From positions 1 through 64,000 of the forward strand of contig CAADGB010000043.1 in NCBI GenBank assembly GCA_900696455.1: a stretch of 64,000 nt of DNA. The letters are read 5' to 3'. Source of the stretch: an uncultured delta proteobacterium (lineage in GTDB: Bacteria > Myxococcota_A > Polyangia > Haliangiales > Haliangiaceae). The position numbers were made by a program, and so were the translations under genes. The notes beneath the pieces were generated by a model. It saw nothing but the letters and a program-made list of their open reading frames with translations. It did no database searches and was not told the origin of the DNA. This document shows positions 54,201 through 63,673 of this stretch, one piece after another (positions within the stretch are counted from its first letter, which is position 1; every line of letters begins with the position of its first letter).

Positions 54201-54908
54201 TCAGGCCGGCCGCCACACCGCGGCCGGCAGGAGCACGCCGACGCGCGCGGGCGCGCCGACGATCGCGCCCTCGCCGAGCCGGACCTCGAGCAGGAGGTCG
54301 CGCAGGACCGGCGCCCGCTCCAGCCCGGCGCGGAAGCGCTCGGCGATCGCGACCGCGCTGGTCCGCGCCTGCTCCTCGTCGAGCTGGCGGCACAGCGCGA
54401 CCACCTCGTCGAGCGGCTCGCCGTCGAGCTCGGGGCCCGCCGGCAAGGGGAACAGGAAGGTCGGGCCGTCGCCGGGGCGGACCACGGCCAGGAAGCCGTG
54501 ATCGCAGAACGCCGACACCGCGCGGGCCGCGACCTCGAACAGCGCCTCCATCGCCAGCGGGCCGGCGCCGAGATCCACCGCGCGGGCGGTCAACGTCACC
54601 GACACCGCCGGCGTGCGCGGCGCCAGCGGCCGGTGCGGGCGACGGGCGTGGGTGCGCTCGAGCACCAGCTCGATCACGTGCTCGGCCAGGATCGGCCCCA
54701 GCGGACCCGGGCGCCGGCGCTCGTCGAGCGTGAGATCGTCGCTCGAGTCGCCCGCCTCGAGGTCGAGCGCCGGCCGCGGGGTCAGCGCGAGCGAGGGCCC
54801 GCCGCGCGTGTCGTCACCGTCCACCCGCACGTCCAGCTCGTCGTCGCCGAGCTGACGCCCGTCGTCGATGGTCACCGATTCGGCCCGCACGGGTCCTGGC
54901 GCTTGCAC
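54201..54908 (-). CDS. Hypothetical protein
   Basis: A 235-residue soluble protein. Middle: ALFEVAARAVSAFCDHGFLA with VVRPGDGPTFLFPLPAGPEL; late part rich in Leu/Arg (APVLRDLLLEVRLGEG). Not recognised. The start at 54908 is the longest; ATG choices further in exist (MEALFEVAAR). Confidence 0.45.
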   Translation of the reverse strand: MQAPGPVRAESVTIDDGRQLGDDELDVRVDGDDTRGGPSLALTPRPALDLEAGDSSDDLTLDERRRPGPLGPILAEHVIELVLERTHARRPHRPLAPRTPAVSVTLTARAVDLGAGPLAMEALFEVAARAVSAFCDHGFLAVVRPGDGPTFLFPLPAGPELDGEPLDEVVALCRQLDEEQARTSAVAIAERFRAGLERAPVLRDLLLEVRLGEGAIVGAPARVGVLLPAAVWRPA

Positions 54909-55037
54909 GCCGCGTACCCGTCCTTACGCTCGCTGGATCCCACTGTTTCCGTTCAGGTCCGGAAGCGACCGAGGCGCCCACGCCGCGGAAACGTGGTTCA
55001 CGCTGGCGACCCGAGGCGCCACCCGGGCGAGGCGGCC

Positions 55038-55532
55038 TCAGCCCTCGGTCGGCGATGGGGCGACCGATGCCGCTGTTGTCGCCGGTCCCGGCGTGCCGAT
55101 CCCGGCGTGATCGATCACGGCGCCGTCGACGCCGCGCTCGAGCGCCGCGCGGTGTCGATCGGGCACCGGCTGCTTGGTGCCGCGCGCGGGATCGACCACG
55201 ACGTACACGGTCTCGGCCGTGACCAGGATCGCGTCCTCGCCGTGGCGGCGAAAGCGCGTGGCCAGCGTGAACGACGTCGTGCCGACGCGCACGGTGGCGA
55301 CCTCGGCGACGAGGACGTCGTCGAAGCGCGCCGGCGCGCGCCACTCCACCACCTGACGCACCAGGCGCCAGTCGAGCCCGGCGGTCGCGGGATCGACCGC
55401 GCCGAAGAGCACCCGCGTGTACTCGGTCGACGCCAGGTCGACGTAGTCGCCCCAGCGCGCGTTGAAGACGATCTTCTGCGCGTCGCACTCGGCGTAGCGG
55501 ACGCGGAACAGGTAGCGGAACGGCTCGCTCAC
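55038..55532 (-). CDS. 4-hydroxybenzoyl-CoA-type thioesterase (hotdog fold)
   Basis: A 164-residue acyl-CoA thioesterase-like protein. VRYAECDAQKIVFNARWGDY carries the family's Asp in the YAECDAQ block, followed by the long helix, then VEWRAPARFDDVLVAEVATV. Hydrolyses acyl- or aryl-CoA. GTG 55532 starts at the conserved N-terminus (SEPFRYLFRVRYAECD). A 40-residue Pro/Ala tail is added. Confidence 0.8.
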   Translation of the reverse strand: MSEPFRYLFRVRYAECDAQKIVFNARWGDYVDLASTEYTRVLFGAVDPATAGLDWRLVRQVVEWRAPARFDDVLVAEVATVRVGTTSFTLATRFRRHGEDAILVTAETVYVVVDPARGTKQPVPDRHRAALERGVDGAVIDHAGIGTPGPATTAASVAPSPTEG

Positions 55533-55756
55533 CGGCGCATGGTAGCCGCGACGCGGCCGCGCCGCCGGGCCGCCCGCCCGCGCCGCGAGGGCCCCCGGCC
55601 GCGCCGGCCCGGCGGGGGACCGCGCCCCATGGTGGGGTTCGGATCCCCGGCCCACCTCCCGGATCGGTCGGCCATCCCCCTGAAAGGCGGTGGGGCGCCT
55701 GGCACGTGGGTTGCTCCTGCTCGGGGTGGCCACGAGCGGCCACCCGGGAGGTGCCC

Positions 55757-57046
55757 ATGTACCGCTACGGCGACGGAACGCCATTCCCGTTCGAGGAGAA
55801 CTTCATCGACATCGTCGGCGCCGCGGTCGAGGCCTGCGCCGCGATGTTCGGCGCCGCCGCCCAGCTCGAGGCCCTGCGGACCCGCGCCCGCGACGCCAAG
55901 CGCGACGTCGATCAGGAGGGCGCCAAGCTGACCGCGCTCGAGCGCTCGATCGAGGGCGCGGTCGCGCTGTCGCAGCCCTCGGTGGCCAAGGACGCCTCCC
56001 TGGTCCAGCAGACGGCGCTGCGCGCGCTCGAGGGGGCGCGCCACGCCATCTCGCTGTCGCGCGCCGCGCTGGAGAAGCGCGCCGCCGCGGCCGCCGCCGA
56101 GCCGCGGGTCGACCGCGCGATGCAGGCGGCGTTCGCCGCCGCCGCCGCGTTCTTCGATCACCACCAGCTCCCGCGCACCGCGTGGCGGTGGAGCTGGAAG
56201 GCGGAGCGTGGCGCCGAGGCCCAGGCCTTCGCCGCCCGCTTCACGGTGGCCTTCGACCTCACCGATCCGCCGTGGTCCGGACCGGCGCGCCTCGCCGCGC
56301 TCGTGCCTGGCCTCGTCGTCCGGCTCCCTCACAAGCGCCTGCTCGGCAAGCCCGCGCCGACCCGCATCCAGCTCGACCGCGGCGCGCTGCTCGAGGCCGA
56401 GCGCGAGGGCGACGAGCTGGTCCTGACGGTGCGCGAGCACGCGCAGAGGGCCTCGACGGGGTGGCGGCTGTCGTTCGATCGTCCCGCCGCGACCACGGTG
56501 ACGTGCGTGCTCCTCGACGAGCGAGGCCAGACCACCGGCGTCGAGACCGAGATCGCCGGCGAGGACGCCGCCCAGCTCTCGCGCCTCGCCCTGGCCGTGA
56601 TCGAGGCCATGGAGCCGGCGCTCGCCCGCCGCCGCACCCGCGAGGTGGTGATCGGCAAGACCCAGCTCCGCGCCCTGCCCGACCCGGCCGAGCCGGGGCG
56701 GGCGCTGCTCGACCTGCTGGCGCCGACCATCCGCACGATGGTGCAGAAGAGCCGGGTCCCGGGCGAGATCTCGCTCAAGCGCGACATCGCCGACGGCAAG
56801 CGCGAGGAGCTGTTCGTCTCGCGCAGCCTGCTCGCCTCGCGCTACGCCTCGCTGCCTCCCGCGTACCGCACGCTGTTCGACGCCGCCGGCCTCGGGCGCG
56901 ACGCGGCGTCGGTGGCCGAGAGCGCCGGCGACGACGACGAGACCCAGACCGACCGCCGCCCCGAGCAGCGCGCCGAGCGGCCACCGATGCCGCCGCCGCC
57001 GCCGCCGCGGGCCGCGCCCGGCGCGCGCACGCTGCTGGCGAGCTGA
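55757..57046 (+). CDS. Hypothetical coiled-coil protein
   Basis: A 429-residue protein starting MYRYGDGTPFPFEENFIDIV. A long coiled coil is likely at residues 30-110 (AAAQLEALRTRARDAKRDVD). Beta-rich middle (VPGLVVRLPHKRLLGK), then DIADGKREELFVSRSLLASR and a Pro-rich end. Good GGGAGG site. No family known to me. Confidence 0.6.
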   Translation: MYRYGDGTPFPFEENFIDIVGAAVEACAAMFGAAAQLEALRTRARDAKRDVDQEGAKLTALERSIEGAVALSQPSVAKDASLVQQTALRALEGARHAISLSRAALEKRAAAAAAEPRVDRAMQAAFAAAAAFFDHHQLPRTAWRWSWKAERGAEAQAFAARFTVAFDLTDPPWSGPARLAALVPGLVVRLPHKRLLGKPAPTRIQLDRGALLEAEREGDELVLTVREHAQRASTGWRLSFDRPAATTVTCVLLDERGQTTGVETEIAGEDAAQLSRLALAVIEAMEPALARRRTREVVIGKTQLRALPDPAEPGRALLDLLAPTIRTMVQKSRVPGEISLKRDIADGKREELFVSRSLLASRYASLPPAYRTLFDAAGLGRDAASVAESAGDDDETQTDRRPEQRAERPPMPPPPPPRAAPGARTLLAS

Positions 57047-57173
57047 TCCCTTCACACGCTCGGCGGCGCCGCCGCGGTGGGTGTCGAGGCTCCACCGCGG
57101 CGACGCGGCGCGCCCGCAGCTCCGCGAGATCCTGGCGATCGCGCGCGGAACCGTCCTTGCTAGGACGAGGACC

Positions 57174-57986
57174 ATGGCGATCTCCCTCCCCGATGCGAGT
57201 GGCGTCCTGGTTCGACCGTCTCCCCCCGGCGGTGTGCGGCGCGCCCGCGGCGAGTCCCGCGACGAGGTCCGGCCCCGGCCCCAGCGCGGCAAGAAGCTGG
57301 CGATGACCGTCATCGGCGCCGCCATCGTCGTCGGCATCGGCGGCGGCGTCGCCGCGTACCTGAGCGCGCGCGGCGGCGGGCCGGCGCCGGTGCCGGCGGC
57401 GGGCGCGGTGTCCGAGGACGCGGAGCGGGCGCGCCTCGAGCGCGAGCTCCTCGAGGCGCGCGACGCCCTCGCGGTCGAGAAGAAGGCCGCCGACGAGCTG
57501 CGCGCCGGCCAGGCCGAGATCGCCGCCAAGGCCGCCGAGGCGGCGCGGCTGCAGGAGAAGCTGGCGGCGGTGGTGAGCGGCTCGGGCGAGGTCACCCAGC
57601 GCGGCGACGAGGTCACGCTCGAGCTGGTCGACAAGGTGCTGTTCAAGCTCGGCGAGGCCGACCTGACGCCGCGCGGCCAGGCGGTGCTGGCGCGGGTCGG
57701 CGCCGCGCTAAACGATCTCCCCGACAAGCAGATCTGGGTGCAGGGCCACACCGACGACACGCCCATCCGCACCCGCGGCAAGGAGCCGCCGCGCTTCGCC
57801 AGCAACTGGGAGCTGTCGAGCGCCCGCGCCCTCACCGTCGTCCACTACCTGCAGCAGGAGGCCAAGGTCGATCCGCGGCGCCTGGCGGCGGTGGCGTTCG
57901 GCGAGTACCGGCCGGCGGCGCGCCAGAAGGCCAAGAACCGCCGCATCGAGATCGTGCTCTACCCGAAGCACCAGCTCGCCCGGTAG
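57174..57986 (+). CDS. OmpA/MotB-family protein with coiled coil
   Basis: A 270-residue protein. One N-terminal membrane helix (AMTVIGAAIVVGIGGGVAAY) and a coiled coil (residues 85-130) precede the OmpA-like peptidoglycan-binding domain: LFKLGEADLTPRGQAVLARV, VQGHTDDTPI, NWELSSARALTVVHYL, AFGEYRPA and KNRRIEIVLYP. It ties the inner membrane to the wall. ATG 57174 after GACGAGG. Confidence 0.85.
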   Translation: MAISLPDASGVLVRPSPPGGVRRARGESRDEVRPRPQRGKKLAMTVIGAAIVVGIGGGVAAYLSARGGGPAPVPAAGAVSEDAERARLERELLEARDALAVEKKAADELRAGQAEIAAKAAEAARLQEKLAAVVSGSGEVTQRGDEVTLELVDKVLFKLGEADLTPRGQAVLARVGAALNDLPDKQIWVQGHTDDTPIRTRGKEPPRFASNWELSSARALTVVHYLQQEAKVDPRRLAAVAFGEYRPAARQKAKNRRIEIVLYPKHQLAR

Positions 57987-58095
57987 CCGGGCCGCGGCGC
58001 GACGGCCGAGCACGCCGACATGCCTGGCGCACCGGACCGGCTGACGTGCCCGCGACGGCGTCCGACCCGGTCGGTGTCCAGGAGCGGGTGGAGGA

Positions 58096-59409
58096 TCAGG
58101 CGCCGGCCAGGATCGCCGCCGCCGCCACCTCGCCGGCCTCGATCGCGCCCTCCATGAAGCCGGGCCAGGTGGTCGCCGCCTCGGTGCCGGCGAGCACGAC
58201 CCGACCGTGCGCGCCGCGCCACGCCGCGCCGCCGGCGCGCGCGCCCGGCGGCAGGGTCGGCACGCAGCCGGCGCTCCACCGCTCGGCGCCCCAGTCGACG
58301 CAGGCCAGGTCGACGGGCGCGGCGGCGGCGGGTCCGAACAGGCGGCCGAGCTCGGCGCGCACGGTGGCCTGCCGCTCGGCGAGCGGCGCCGCGGCCCAGG
58401 TCCGCGCCGGTCCGGCGACCACGAACGCGGCCAGCGCGGCGACGCCGTCGTCGGTGCAGGCGTCGACGGTCGCGCGCACCAGCCCGGGGCGGAGGTAGGC
58501 CTCGCCCGAGCGCCCCTCGTCGCGCCAGAACGGTCGCGCGTAGACCGCGACGCACTTGACGACCGGCCCCGGCCGCGACGCCTGCGCCGCGGCGGCCAGC
58601 GCCGGGGGCAAGGCCGGCGCGAACGCGATGGCGCGCGCGACCGCCGGCGGGACGGCGAGCACCACCCGCCCGGCGCGCGCGACCGCGCCGCCGTCGACCT
58701 CGACCTCGACCGGACCCACGCCGTCGCGCACCGCGACCACCGGGGCCGCGCAGGTCACCCGCTCGCCCAGCGCCGCCGCCAGCCGCGCCGGCAGGGCGTG
58801 CGCGCCCGGCACCAGCCGGTGCTCGTCGCCGGGCCGGCCGTCGAAGGGATCGCCGTGGCCGCCGGTGGCGGCGAGCTGGGTCAGGTAGTCGAGGAGCGAC
58901 AGCTCGTCGGGATCGGTGGCGAAGGTCATCTCGCAGTGGAGCGCGACGTGCGCGCGCAGCACCGGGTCGCCGAGCTCGCGGGCCAGCCAGGCGCCGACGC
59001 TCTCGTGATCCCAGGCCGCCGGCAGGTCGCCGGCGGCGGCCCGCGCGATCATCCGCGACAGCGCCGCCAGGCGCCGTCCGCGCGCCAGCGCCGCCACCAC
59101 CCGCCCCGGCAGCGAGCGCGGGGCGCCGTCGGGGGCGAGGGCCACGACCGCGGCGCCGAGCCGGTGCTGCGGCGCGCGCGCCACCCCCAGCTCGTCCGCG
59201 AGCGCGGCCAGCCGGGGCTGCCCCGACGTCCACCACTGGCCCCCGAGGTCGAAGACGCCGTCCCCGACCCGCCGCCCCAGCAGCCGGCCGCCGACGCGCG
59301 GCCGGGCCTCGAGCACGCGCACGCGAGCGCCGCCGCCGACCAGCCGGGTGGCGCACACCAGCCCCGACAGGCCGGCGCCGATCACGATCACGTCGACGTC
59401 GCGGATCAC
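58096..59409 (-). CDS. FAD-dependent amine oxidase-like protein
   Basis: A 437-residue flavin amine oxidase family member. The dinucleotide fold VIVIGAGLSGLVCATRL is at residues 8-24, followed by VRVLEARPRVGGR and GGQWWTSGQPRL. The C-terminal FAD block GRVVLAGTEAATTWPGFMEG ends in GAIEAGEVAA. It oxidises amines or related substrates; which one is unknown. Lies 33 bases after the NmrA-like gene on the same strand. Confidence 0.85.
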   Translation of the reverse strand: MIRDVDVIVIGAGLSGLVCATRLVGGGARVRVLEARPRVGGRLLGRRVGDGVFDLGGQWWTSGQPRLAALADELGVARAPQHRLGAAVVALAPDGAPRSLPGRVVAALARGRRLAALSRMIARAAAGDLPAAWDHESVGAWLARELGDPVLRAHVALHCEMTFATDPDELSLLDYLTQLAATGGHGDPFDGRPGDEHRLVPGAHALPARLAAALGERVTCAAPVVAVRDGVGPVEVEVDGGAVARAGRVVLAVPPAVARAIAFAPALPPALAAAAQASRPGPVVKCVAVYARPFWRDEGRSGEAYLRPGLVRATVDACTDDGVAALAAFVVAGPARTWAAAPLAERQATVRAELGRLFGPAAAAPVDLACVDWGAERWSAGCVPTLPPGARAGGAAWRGAHGRVVLAGTEAATTWPGFMEGAIEAGEVAAAAILAGA

Positions 59410-59442
59410 CGCGGCCAGCGTACCGCGCGCGGCCGCCGCCGG

Positions 59443-60309
59443 TCAGCGCGCGAGCAGCTTGCGCAGCACGTCCTCGAGCGGCGTCGGGCCGCGCACGGCG
59501 CGAGTGGCGCCGCCCTCCCAGTCGACCCGGCCGGCGATGATCGCCGCGTACATCTCGCGGTAGAGCGCGGCCATCGTGGCCGAGATGCCGAAGCTGGTGA
59601 AGGTCGGCACCACGGCGTCGAGGGGCGCCTCGGCCGCCGCCACCGGCTGGCCGGTGATCGCCGCCACGGCGGCGGCGACGTCGTCGGCGCTGTACGGGCG
59701 CGGCCCGGCCAGCTCGAGGACGCGGCGGCGCTCGCCGCCCGGCCCCTCGACCAGCGCGGCGGCGGCGGTGGTGCCGATGTCGCGGGTCGCGATCATCGGG
59801 ATGGCCAGGGCCCGGGGCAGGAACGTCGGCAGCGCGCCCCGGGCGACCGCGCCCAGCGACGCGCCCCAGTTCTCCATGAAGTACGCGGCGCGCACCGCGG
59901 TCAGGGCGGTGACCTCGGCCAGCGCGGCCTCGGCGTGGTGCAGCGTCGCGATGGGCCCGGTGCCGTCGGGGTGCTGGGCGCCGATCGACGACAGCAGGAC
60001 GGCGTGGGGCACCGCCGCCGCCCGCGTCGCCGCCGCCAGCGACGCCACCACCGCCCGGTTCTCGCCCGCCGGATCGGCGGAGGCCAGGCGGGGCGGCACC
60101 AGCAGGTAGGCGCCGGTCGCGCCGCGCAACGCGGCGGTCAGGGCGGCGGTGTCCTCGAGCGAGGCCACCGCGACCTCGGCGCCGCGGGCGCGCCAGGGCG
60201 CGGCGCGGGCGGCGTCGCGGACGACGACGCGAACCGGCTTGCCGGCGGTGAGCAGGGTGTCGGCGACGACGGCGCCGGTGTTTCCAGTGACTCCGGTGAT
60301 GACGTACAT
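59443..60309 (-). CDS. NmrA-like NAD(P)-binding protein
   Basis: A 288-residue atypical short-chain dehydrogenase. ITGVTGNTGAVVADTLL is the GxxGxxG loop; VRVVVRDAARAAPW follows. AVLLSSIGAQHPDGTG and HHAEAALAE replace the usual YxxxK. May be a redox sensor or quinone oxidoreductase. Divergent from a LysR gene with a palindrome between them. Confidence 0.8.
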   Translation of the reverse strand: MYVITGVTGNTGAVVADTLLTAGKPVRVVVRDAARAAPWRARGAEVAVASLEDTAALTAALRGATGAYLLVPPRLASADPAGENRAVVASLAAATRAAAVPHAVLLSSIGAQHPDGTGPIATLHHAEAALAEVTALTAVRAAYFMENWGASLGAVARGALPTFLPRALAIPMIATRDIGTTAAAALVEGPGGERRRVLELAGPRPYSADDVAAAVAAITGQPVAAAEAPLDAVVPTFTSFGISATMAALYREMYAAIIAGRVDWEGGATRAVRGPTPLEDVLRKLLAR

Positions 60310-60348
60310 GGCGAGCTCCTTGGTGCGCCCATCGTGGCCCCGCGCCGT

Positions 60349-60367
60349 CCATGCGTCCAACGCATGG
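60349..60367. promoter_or_regulatory. LysR-type operator palindrome
   Basis: CCATGCGTCCAACGCATGG is a perfect 8+3+8 palindrome with the T-N11-A pattern, within the 72-bp gap between divergent NmrA and LysR genes. It lies 14 bases before the LysR ATG, so it probably serves autorepression and control of the NmrA gene. Confidence 0.65.
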
Positions 60368-60381
60368 TATGCATGTTGATC

Positions 60382-61353
60382 ATGCGTACTGCTCATGCTG
60401 CGCTCCGCGGCGTGGACCTCACCCTGGTGCGGGTGCTCGACGCCCTGCTCGCCGAGCGCCACGTCACCCGGGCCGCGGCGCGCCTCGGCATCAGCCAGTC
60501 GGCGGCCAGCCACGCCCTGGCCCGCCTGCGCCGGCTCCTCGCCGACCCGCTCCTGGTCCGCGGCCCGCGCGGCGCCCGCGGCCCGCGATCCCCGCACGAG
60601 GTGATGGTGCCGACGCCGCGGGCGCTGGCGCTGGCGCCGGCGCTCGAGCGCGCGCTCGCCGAGCTGGCGGCGGCGCTGCGCCCGCCCGCGCCGTTCGACC
60701 CGGCCACCGCCCGCCGCACCTTCCACCTCGCGATCGGCGACTACGCCGAGCTGGTGCTCCTGCCCGCGCTGGTCGCCCGGCTGGCGACGATCGCCCCGGG
60801 CGTCGACCTCTTCGTGCGCGCCGTCCCCGACGACCTCGCCGCCGCCCTGGCCGCCGGCGACGTCGACCTCGTGCTCGCGCCGCCGCGCCCGCGGGATCTG
60901 TCCGGACCCGGGCTCTACCAGCGCCACCTGTTCGACGAGCGCTTCGTGTGCGCGCTGCGCCGCGGCCACCCCGCCGCCACCCGCCGCCTGACCCTCGACC
61001 GCTTCTGCGACCTCGACCACGTGCTGATCGCGCCGCGTGGCACCGCCGGCGGCTACGTCGACGACGCGCTGGCGCGGCTGGGGCGCCGGCGGCGGGTCGC
61101 CGTGACCGTGCCCCACTTCCTGGTGGTGCCCCACGTCGTCGCCACCACGGATCTGGTCGTGACCCTGCCGGCGCGCGTCGCCGCCGCCCTGGCCGCGCCC
61201 CACCGCCTGGTCACGCGGCCACCGCCGGCGGCGCTCGGCGTGACCGGGTTCGCGATCCACCAACTCTGGCACGAGCGCACCCACGGCGACGCCGCCGGGC
61301 GCTGGCTGCGCGATCAGCTCGCCACCGTGGCGCGCGCGCTGCCGCCGCCGTGA
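60382..61353 (+). CDS. LysR-family transcriptional regulator
   Basis: A 323-residue protein. The winged HTH at residues 10-65 (VRVLDALLAERHVTRAAARL, GISQSAASHALARLR) is followed by the periplasmic-binding-like co-inducer domain (TFHLAIGDYAELVLLPALVA, DVDLVLAPPRP). It probably regulates the divergent NmrA-like gene. ATG 60382; an earlier in-frame ATG lies at 60373. Confidence 0.88.
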   Translation: MRTAHAALRGVDLTLVRVLDALLAERHVTRAAARLGISQSAASHALARLRRLLADPLLVRGPRGARGPRSPHEVMVPTPRALALAPALERALAELAAALRPPAPFDPATARRTFHLAIGDYAELVLLPALVARLATIAPGVDLFVRAVPDDLAAALAAGDVDLVLAPPRPRDLSGPGLYQRHLFDERFVCALRRGHPAATRRLTLDRFCDLDHVLIAPRGTAGGYVDDALARLGRRRRVAVTVPHFLVVPHVVATTDLVVTLPARVAAALAAPHRLVTRPPPAALGVTGFAIHQLWHERTHGDAAGRWLRDQLATVARALPPP

Positions 61354-61389
61354 CGTCCGGACCGCGGCGCCGCCGGCGCGGCGTGACGC

Positions 61390-62604
61390 TCACGCCACCA
61401 GGCCGGCGCGGCGGGCCCGCACCGCCCAGTAGCGCCGCACCAGGGGCGGCCGACGATCGCGCCCGCCGGCGGCCGTCACCCGCGCGGTCCAGTCGGCGAG
61501 CAGGCGGTCGCCCTCGGCGAAGGCCTCGCGCGGCGGCGGCGCCGCCGCCAGCCAGCGCGCTTCGGTGGCGTCGCGCTCACCGGCGAACCGCGGCAGGAGC
61601 GCCGCCGGCTCGCGCATGACCCGGCGGTGCAGCCGCTCGTGCCGCCACCACAGGCTGCGCGCGTCGGCGCGATCGGTGGGGGCCGGACCGAGGTCGAGGG
61701 GTTCGTCGACCCGCACCGGCTTGAACAGCCCGGTGCACGGCGCGGCGGTGGCGGTGACCCAGTGCCGGATCGCGCCCGGCGCCAGCTCGGCCACCCAGGA
61801 CGCCGTGGTCTGCGACGCGGCCAGGACGCCGCCCGCGTGCATGCACGGCGCCGCCATCGCGCCGTTGTGCCAGCGGTAGCGGGGCGCCCGCCCCGGCCCC
61901 GCACCGACGACGGGGTCGCCGCCGTCGCCGTGATCGCGGAGGGCGGCGAACAGGTCGGTGACCGAGGACGCGGCGGACGCCGCGGCCAGGGTGCGCGCCC
62001 TCCTCGTCCGGCATCCGGACACCGCGGTCCTGATCAGATCACTCTCGCCGGCGATGCCGGGCAGGGTCAGGCCGTTGGAGATCGACCACGCCCGGGTCAC
62101 CGCCTGCACCTGCCAGCGCCGGCCGGCGGTCTCGACCACGAACGCGCCGGTCGGATCGGCGACCAGGAAGCTGTTGTGGTAGGTGAACCCGCGATCCTCG
62201 TGGCCGCAGCCGCCGCCCTGGCCGTGGCGCTCGAGCAGGAGCCCGATCACCTCGACCGCCTCGCGGGCGGTCGCCGCGCGCTCGAGCGCGAGGCGGAGCA
62301 GATCCATGCCGGTCAGCCCGGTCGCGGCGTAGGGCTGGCGCGTGAACACCGCCTCGTTGCCGATCACGACCCCGTGCTCGTTGGCGCCGATCTCGGCGCC
62401 CCACATCCAGAACGGCCGCGACAGCAGCACGGCGTGGGTCTCGCGGGCCTGGGCGATCGTGAGGTGGGTGCAGCGCAGGGGCGCGCCGGCCGGGTGGCGC
62501 CGCCGCGGCTGCCAGTCGAGGAGCTGGGCCTCGTTGGGATCGCGGTCGGAGCTCTTGGCGAAGAGCACCCGCCCCCCGGTGATCGCGACCATCGTGTCGC
62601 ACAT
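61390..62604 (-). CDS. Peptidase family C69 / acyl-transferase-type Ntn-hydrolase
   Basis: A 404-residue protein starting MCDTMVAITGGRVLFAKSSD. Cys2 would be the N-terminal nucleophile after Met removal, as in dipeptidase family C69. NEHGVVIGNEAVFT, GFTYHNSFLVADPTGAFVVE and HNGAM support the fold. Cuts dipeptides or amides; substrate unknown. Lies 18 bases after the lipoprotein gene that ends at 62623. Confidence 0.85.
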   Translation of the reverse strand: MCDTMVAITGGRVLFAKSSDRDPNEAQLLDWQPRRRHPAGAPLRCTHLTIAQARETHAVLLSRPFWMWGAEIGANEHGVVIGNEAVFTRQPYAATGLTGMDLLRLALERAATAREAVEVIGLLLERHGQGGGCGHEDRGFTYHNSFLVADPTGAFVVETAGRRWQVQAVTRAWSISNGLTLPGIAGESDLIRTAVSGCRTRRARTLAAASAASSVTDLFAALRDHGDGGDPVVGAGPGRAPRYRWHNGAMAAPCMHAGGVLAASQTTASWVAELAPGAIRHWVTATAAPCTGLFKPVRVDEPLDLGPAPTDRADARSLWWRHERLHRRVMREPAALLPRFAGERDATEARWLAAAPPPREAFAEGDRLLADWTARVTAAGGRDRRPPLVRRYWAVRARRAGLVA

Positions 62605-62622
62605 CTCGATGGCTCCGGCGGC

Positions 62623-63582
62623 CTACGGCGACGGCGCCGACTCGTGCAGGACCACCAGCCGCCAGGGCAGGAGCGCCGCGTCCGACGCGGCGGCGGCGGC
62701 CTCGGCGTCGCCCTCGACCTCGGGGACGAACCGCTCGAGCACGATGAAGACCCGGCGGGTCCCCGCCGGCTCGCCGTCGAGGGCGGCGGGCAGCAGCGCC
62801 CAGGCAAAGGCGCCGTCGGGCGTGGTCGCCGACGCCAGCGCCTCGCCCAGGGTCCACACCGGCGCCTGCTTCTTCCAGGCCTTCTTGATGTCCTTGACCC
62901 CGCGCACGGCCGACTTCGGGCCGGAGCGCACGACCATCGACTCGCGGTCGGCGTAGTGATCGAGGTAGTCGAGACGCCGCTCGGGCTCGCCCGTGAGCTG
63001 GGCCACGACGGTCGCGACCTCGGGCGGGGCCGGGCGGTGGGCGCCGCCGCTCGCGGGCGCCCACGCCGACGCCGCGCTCGCGGCCGGCGCCTCGGCGTCG
63101 CGGGTCAGACGCGCGACCTGGATCGCGGTCAGCGCCCACATGCCGTCGACCTCGGCCCCCAGCGCCACCACCACCAGCGGCTTGCCGTTGAGCTCGAGCT
63201 GATCGACCGCCCACGCCGAGCGCCCCTCGGGAGCGCCGCCGACCTGGAGCTTGCTCGAGCGCAGCCGCGGCGCCTTCTTGCCACGCACCGCCTCGCCGAC
63301 GGCGACCAGGGCCTCGGAGCGCTCGACCGCGACGTCGCCGAAGCGGGGCCCGGCGAGGAAGGCGTCGGCGGCGATGAGCGACATCATGCCGGGCGCGTTG
63401 TTGCGCTTGAGGCTCTGGTAGGCCTCGTCGAGGAGCGCGGCGATCTCGCGCTCGGCCTCCTCGGGGGTCCGCGGCTCGAGCGCGGGCGCCGCCGGCGGCT
63501 TCGCCTTGCAGCCGGTCCCCAATCCCACCCCGGCGACGACGACCACCACCGCGGCCAGGGCCGCGCGACGAGAAGGCACCAT
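62623..63582 (-). CDS. Lipoprotein with NTF2/SnoaL-like repeats
   Basis: A 319-residue lipoprotein: signal AVVVVVAGVGLGTGCKAKPP with lipobox Cys25. Two similar halves (LLDEAYQSLKRNNAPGMMSL; DHYADRESMVVRSGPKSAVR) recall SnoaL-like ketosteroid-isomerase-fold domains often used as sensors or scaffolds. Precedes the C69 peptidase on the same strand. Confidence 0.6.
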   Translation of the reverse strand: MVPSRRAALAAVVVVVAGVGLGTGCKAKPPAAPALEPRTPEEAEREIAALLDEAYQSLKRNNAPGMMSLIAADAFLAGPRFGDVAVERSEALVAVGEAVRGKKAPRLRSSKLQVGGAPEGRSAWAVDQLELNGKPLVVVALGAEVDGMWALTAIQVARLTRDAEAPAASAASAWAPASGGAHRPAPPEVATVVAQLTGEPERRLDYLDHYADRESMVVRSGPKSAVRGVKDIKKAWKKQAPVWTLGEALASATTPDGAFAWALLPAALDGEPAGTRRVFIVLERFVPEVEGDAEAAAAASDAALLPWRLVVLHESAPSP

Positions 63583-63673
63583 GCCTCATCTTCGGCCGGG
63601 CCCGGGGCGGGCGCAAGCATCGCGGCGCCACGGCGCCGCGGCGCCGCGACGGCGACGTGGTACCGTGCCGGCC

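Noticed and set aside
55529-57835. Long minus-strand frame opposite the coiled-coil and OmpA genes
   Set aside because: Low-complexity Arg/Ala/Gly composition and no ribosome site; the plus-strand genes have clear domains.
58207-61353. 1048-codon plus-strand frame
   Set aside because: Residues before about 60382 are Arg/Gly-rich antisense shadow of the amine oxidase and NmrA genes; only the LysR part is real.
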